Below the pieces are notes generated by a model. That model saw only the letters and a program-made list of their open reading frames with translations. It was not told the origin of the DNA and did no database searches. A program made the translations under genes and the position numbers. A DNA stretch of 8,421 nt from the NCBI GenBank assembly GCA_020845495.1, contig JADLFM010000253.1, forward strand, positions 1 through 8,421, in the 5' to 3' direction. The DNA is from Chloroflexota bacterium (GTDB lineage Bacteria > Chloroflexota > UBA6077 > JACCZL01). Positions 5,807 through 8,421 of this stretch are shown one piece after another (positions within the stretch are counted from its first letter, which is position 1; each line of letters begins with the position of its first letter).

Positions 5807-7060
5807 TTAGCCGTTGAACTTCCGGAAGATAACCGTCGCGTTGTGGCCGCCCAACCCGAAGCTGTTGCTCATCGCGGCGCGGACCGGCCGCTCGCGAGCC
5901 TCATTTGGGGCGTAGTCCAGGTCGCAGTCAGGATCGGGCGTCTCGTAGTTGATCGTCGGGTGAATGATGCCGGTCTCGATGGCCTTGATCGCCGCGACCG
6001 CCTCCACCGCGCCAGCCGCCCCAAACATATGCCCGACCATGCTCTTCGAGGATGTGATCACCTGCGACCGCGCATGCTCCCCGAACACGTCCTTGATAGC
6101 CCAGGTCTCAAACCGGTCGTTGAGGGGCGTCGAGGAGCCGTGCGGGTTGACGTAGTCGACCTCGTCGGCGGGCATCCCGGCGTGCTTGCCGGCCTTGCGT
6201 AGGGCCGCCCGCATCACGCGGCTCGCCCCGACCCCCAGCTCGGACGGCGCGACCATGTGGTAGGCGTCGTTGCCGCTGCCGTAGCCGACCACCTCACAGT
6301 AGATCTTCGCACCGCGCTTCGTGGCCCGCTCCAGGTCTTCCAGGATCATGATCGCCGCGCCCTCGCCGATGACGAAGCCGTTGCGGTTCTTGTCGAACGG
6401 GCGGCTGGCACGGTCCGGCGCTTCCGGCCGCACGCCGAGCGCCTTCATGTTGATGAAGCCGGCCAGGATCACTTCGAGCAGGCTGGCCTCGGTGCCGCCG
6501 GCCAGCATCACATCGGCGTCGTCGCGGCGGATCGTCTCGAACGCCTCGCCGACGGCGTGGGTGCCGGTCGCACAGGCCGAGGAGACGGCCATGTTCGGTC
6601 CCTGGATGCCGAGCGCGATGGCGATGGCCCCGGATGCGGTGTCGGGCAGGAAGAACGGCAGGAACATCGGCGAGACCCGGTCGGAGCCGCGCGAGACGCG
6701 CACCCGCTCCTGCTCCACGAGCCGGACGACGCCGCCAGCCGCCGTCCCGACGACTGCGCCGACGCGCTCGGCCTCCTCGTCCGAGAACTCCAGGCCGGCG
6801 TCTGCGACGGCCTCCTGCGCGGCCACCACGGCGAACTGAACGCCGCGCTCCATGTGGCGCAGCTCCTTCGGGTTGATCTTGCCGACGGCTGAGAACCCGT
6901 TGACCTCACCGCCATGTTTGATGCTCAGGTCTGACGTGTCCACGATGGTCAGCGGCGCGATGCCATTGCGCCCGTTGATGAACCCGTCCCAGGTCTCACC
7001 GACGGTGAGGCCGAGGGGGGTAACGGCCCCCAACCCGGTGACGACGACGCGGCGACTCAT
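5807..7060 (-). CDS. fabF: Beta-ketoacyl-ACP synthase II (FabF), upstream copy
   Basis: This is a second condensing enzyme of type II fatty-acid synthesis, 417 residues long and intact. The catalytic residues are Cys163 in SSACATGTH, His307 in NPHGSSTP, and Lys339 and His344 in KSMVGHMFGAAGA. It shares with its neighbour the segments TPDPxCDLDY and KSMVGH and the same overall order, so the two look like an old tandem duplication that has diverged. The gating loop here is FGLGGHN (401-407), with Leu403 where E. coli FabF has Phe400, which could alter acyl-chain selection. ATG 7060 has only a modest ribosome site (GGCAGG about five bases away). The gene starts 68 nt after the fabD stop. Because the active-site Cys is kept, it is not a chain-length-factor subunit of a type II polyketide synthase. 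It could differ from its neighbour in chain-length preference, as mycobacterial KasA and KasB do. Confidence 0.93.
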   Translation of the reverse strand: MSRRVVVTGLGAVTPLGLTVGETWDGFINGRNGIAPLTIVDTSDLSIKHGGEVNGFSAVGKINPKELRHMERGVQFAVVAAQEAVADAGLEFSDEEAERVGAVVGTAAGGVVRLVEQERVRVSRGSDRVSPMFLPFFLPDTASGAIAIALGIQGPNMAVSSACATGTHAVGEAFETIRRDDADVMLAGGTEASLLEVILAGFINMKALGVRPEAPDRASRPFDKNRNGFVIGEGAAIMILEDLERATKRGAKIYCEVVGYGSGNDAYHMVAPSELGVGASRVMRAALRKAGKHAGMPADEVDYVNPHGSSTPLNDRFETWAIKDVFGEHARSQVITSSKSMVGHMFGAAGAVEAVAAIKAIETGIIHPTINYETPDPDCDLDYAPNEARERPVRAAMSNSFGLGGHNATVIFRKFNG

Positions 7061-7128
7061 GCGTGCCTGCCCCCCAAACGTGCCGAGACTGTCCAGGTGG
7101 AGCCAGCCGCCAGCGCGGCGCTCCTGCC

Positions 7129-8082
7129 CTACAGTTTTGACAGTTCGGTGTCGCCGAGCGCCATCGCGCGGACATCGCGGCTGATTTTGCGGATCAGGCG
7201 CGAGAGCACCTGCCCCGGCCCGATCTCCACAAACGTATCCACGCCGCTCTCAATCATGCCACGGACGGAGTGCGTCCACTCGACCGGCAGCGTCAACTGC
7301 GTGACCATGTGCGAGCGGATGTCGTCAGCCGTGGTCAGGATGCGGCCCTGGATGTTGGCGACCATCGGGGTGACCGGATCGCGCAGCTCCAGTGCCGCGA
7401 TCACGCCCGCCAGTTGGAGGGCGGCCTGCTGCATCAGCGGCGAGTGCGAGGCGATGCTGATCCGCAGTGGCACGACGGCCCGTGCGCCGGCCTCCCGCGC
7501 CAGCTCTACGGCCCGGTCAAGCGCCTGCAGCTCGCCGGAGATGACCATTTGATCGGCGGTGTTCGTGTTGGCGACGACGATCAGCCCCAGCTCGCCGGCC
7601 CGCTCGCAGATCGCTTCGAGCTTCGGTCGGTCCAGCCCGACGACGGCGGCCATGCCGCCCGGGCGCTCCTCACTAGTCTCCTTCATCAGCCGGCCGCGCT
7701 CGCGCACGAGCGTCAAGGCGTCTGCGAAATCCAGCACCTCGGCGGCGACGAGCGCCGTGTACTCACCCAGGCTGTGCCCCGCGACGTACAGCGGCTCGAC
7801 GGCCTTGCCCAGCTCGGACCACTTCTCCTGCAGCGCAGCGAGGCAGGCCACACTCAGGGTGAGGATCGCCGGTTGCGCGTTGATCGTGTCCTCAAGCTCG
7901 TCGTCCGGACCTTCGAACATCAGCTTCGTCAGCGCGAAGCCCAGCACCTGGTCGGCCTGGTGGAAGATCTGGCGGGCGGCTGCAGAGCCTTCGTAGAGGG
8001 ACTTCCCCATGCCTACGTACTGCGAGCCCTGCCCTGGAAAGACGAACGCCACGCGCTCCTGGGCTGCGATGGACATCAGCAT
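7129..8082 (-). CDS. fabD: Malonyl-CoA:ACP transacylase (FabD)
   Basis: This cytoplasmic enzyme transfers malonyl from CoA to acyl carrier protein, supplying the extender unit for the synthases encoded downstream. It has 317 residues, near the usual 305-315. The nucleophile is Ser104 in GHSLGEY, with Gln18 in FPGQGSQ, Arg129 in RERGRLM and His213 in ASHSPLM. The spacings Ser to Arg (25) and Ser to His (109) match E. coli FabD exactly. GPGQVL near residue 288 is also typical. The start ATG at 8082 has GGAG six bases upstream; ATG 8076 is further from that site. It is first in the minus-strand set, about 40 nt below the predicted transcription start. In many bacteria fabD is followed by fabG and acpP, but here two synthase genes follow directly. 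Confidence 0.95.
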   Translation of the reverse strand: MLMSIAAQERVAFVFPGQGSQYVGMGKSLYEGSAAARQIFHQADQVLGFALTKLMFEGPDDELEDTINAQPAILTLSVACLAALQEKWSELGKAVEPLYVAGHSLGEYTALVAAEVLDFADALTLVRERGRLMKETSEERPGGMAAVVGLDRPKLEAICERAGELGLIVVANTNTADQMVISGELQALDRAVELAREAGARAVVPLRISIASHSPLMQQAALQLAGVIAALELRDPVTPMVANIQGRILTTADDIRSHMVTQLTLPVEWTHSVRGMIESGVDTFVEIGPGQVLSRLIRKISRDVRAMALGDTELSKL

Positions 8083-8129
8083 CGCCGTCTCCGTGCTCCC
8101 GTGCCCATGAAGGGCGACAGCGAGCGAGG

Positions 8130-8135
8130 ATTATA
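8130..8135 (-). promoter_or_regulatory. Predicted -10 box of the fabD operon
   Basis: The minus strand reads a perfect TATAAT here, placing the transcript start near 8123 and a leader of about 40 nt before fabD. No good -35 hexamer lies 16-18 bases upstream (CCCGTG at about 8158-8153), which suggests help from an activator or a non-standard promoter. Confidence 0.5.
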
Positions 8136-8147
8136 GCTCAGGTCTTC

Positions 8148-8172
8148 GAGTGCACGGGAGGGGCTGGCACTC
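8148..8172. promoter_or_regulatory. Candidate operator at the -35 region of fabD
   Basis: GAGTGC (8148-8153) and GCACTC (8167-8172) form a 6-bp inverted repeat with a 13-nt spacer. The site overlaps where the -35 hexamer should be, so a dimeric regulator bound here could block or assist polymerase. It resembles no fatty-acid regulator site that I know. Confidence 0.25.
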
Positions 8173-8240
8173 TGCAAGACACACTGCTGATGACAACGGG
8201 CAGAGATCGGCGTATCGGGATGCTTCTCGAAACGAAACCG

Positions 8241-8270
8241 GAGGCCCTCACCCCCGGGGGTGAGGGCCTT
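8241..8270 (-). terminator. Strong intrinsic terminator of the oxidoreductase gene
   Basis: AGGCCCTCACCCCC (8242-8255) and GGGGGTGAGGGCCT (8256-8269) make a perfect 28-bp palindrome with 14-bp arms. On the minus strand it begins six bases after the oxidoreductase stop codon and is followed by CGGTTTCGTTTC, an interrupted T-rich stretch. The plus strand has no such tail, so it is assigned to the minus strand. It separates this gene from the fabD promoter. Confidence 0.75.
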
Positions 8271-8275
8271 GCCGC

Positions 8276-8421
8276 CTACACCGCGAGCGCCCGCAGCTTC
8301 GGCAGCACGTCGCGGCCGAACAGCTCGATGAAACGGATCTGGTCCAGGCCCGGGGCGTGAAACACCAGGTGGGTGAACCCCAGGTCGATGTACGGCTTGA
8401 TCTTCGCCACCTGCTCGTCCG
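8276..8421 (-). CDS. LLM-class oxidoreductase, probably F420-dependent (C-terminal part only)
   Basis: Only the last 47 codons and the TAG stop are in the window; the gene continues beyond 8421. The visible end reads DEQVAKIKPYIDLGFTHL, then VFHAPGLDQIRFIELF and VLPKLRAL. It matches the final strand-helix of bacterial luciferase-like (LLM) flavin/F420 oxidoreductases, in particular the F420-dependent glucose-6-phosphate dehydrogenase-like branch, where a G(F/Y)xHLVFHxPGxDQxxF segment precedes the last helix. Such enzymes move hydride between coenzyme F420 and a small substrate in a TIM-barrel fold. The substrate cannot be told from this fragment, and FMN use is not excluded. It is a separate unit from fabD, ended by the palindromic terminator just downstream. 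Confidence 0.7.
   Translation of the reverse strand, partial: DEQVAKIKPYIDLGFTHLVFHAPGLDQIRFIELFGRDVLPKLRALAV

Noticed and set aside
4436..7060. A type II polyketide KS-alpha / chain-length-factor pair
   Set aside because: Chain-length factors lack the active-site Cys and are usually translationally coupled to their partner. Here both proteins keep Cys, His, His and Lys, and the genes are 111 nt apart.
8076..8108. A 10-codon mini-frame overlapping the fabD start on the minus strand
   Set aside because: It has no ribosome site and is very short, so the overlap is probably chance.
1..8421. CRISPR array, insertion sequence, attachment site or defence system
   Set aside because: No regularly spaced repeats, transposase or integrase motifs, or target-site duplications were seen on either strand.

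Overview
High-GC bacterial DNA that I read as Chloroflexota, possibly a Thermomicrobia- or Sphaerobacter-like lineage (moderate confidence). Three things point that way: a solute-binding lipoprotein with a long Ala/Pro/Thr linker after its lipobox cysteine, the end of an F420-type LLM-family oxidoreductase, and plain bacterial type II fatty-acid genes. An actinobacterium is the main alternative; nothing here is a taxonomic marker.

Layout. Positions 1-723 hold no convincing complete gene: a short orphan reading frame with a good ribosome site (58-264), a stem-loop (396-428) and an imperfect 36-nt-period tandem repeat (463-524). From 724 the plus strand carries a sugar-type (CUT1) ABC importer operon. 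It starts with a possible 28-codon leader frame that ends by overlapping the next start codon, followed by the binding lipoprotein (807-2393), a stem-loop, and two inner-membrane permeases (2513-3457, 3454-4293) joined by an ATGA overlap. No ATPase gene is present, so the importer probably uses one encoded elsewhere.

A 142-nt convergent gap (4294-4435) separates this from a minus-strand fatty-acid set, read from high to low coordinates: fabD (8082-7129) and two tandem beta-ketoacyl-ACP synthase II genes (7060-5807 and 5695-4436). All catalytic residues are intact in the three enzymes. A consensus TATAAT box lies about 47 nt upstream of fabD. Upstream of that, a strong hairpin terminator (8241-8270) closes a separate minus-strand gene, of which only the last 47 codons are visible (LLM-class, probably F420-dependent, oxidoreductase).

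How they work together: FabD loads malonyl groups onto acyl carrier protein and the two synthases extend the acyl chain, perhaps with different chain-length preference. acpP, fabG and fabH are not in the window. The importer and the fatty-acid genes look like unrelated neighbours. I see no CRISPR array, rRNA, tRNA, insertion sequence or defence system. The most interesting features are small: the coupled leader frame with mutually exclusive hairpins before the binding-protein gene, the stem-loop after that gene, a 12-bp perfect inverted repeat inside the downstream synthase gene, and the fabD-KAS-KAS order, which resembles the mycobacterial fabD-acpM-kasA-kasB operon without its carrier protein.
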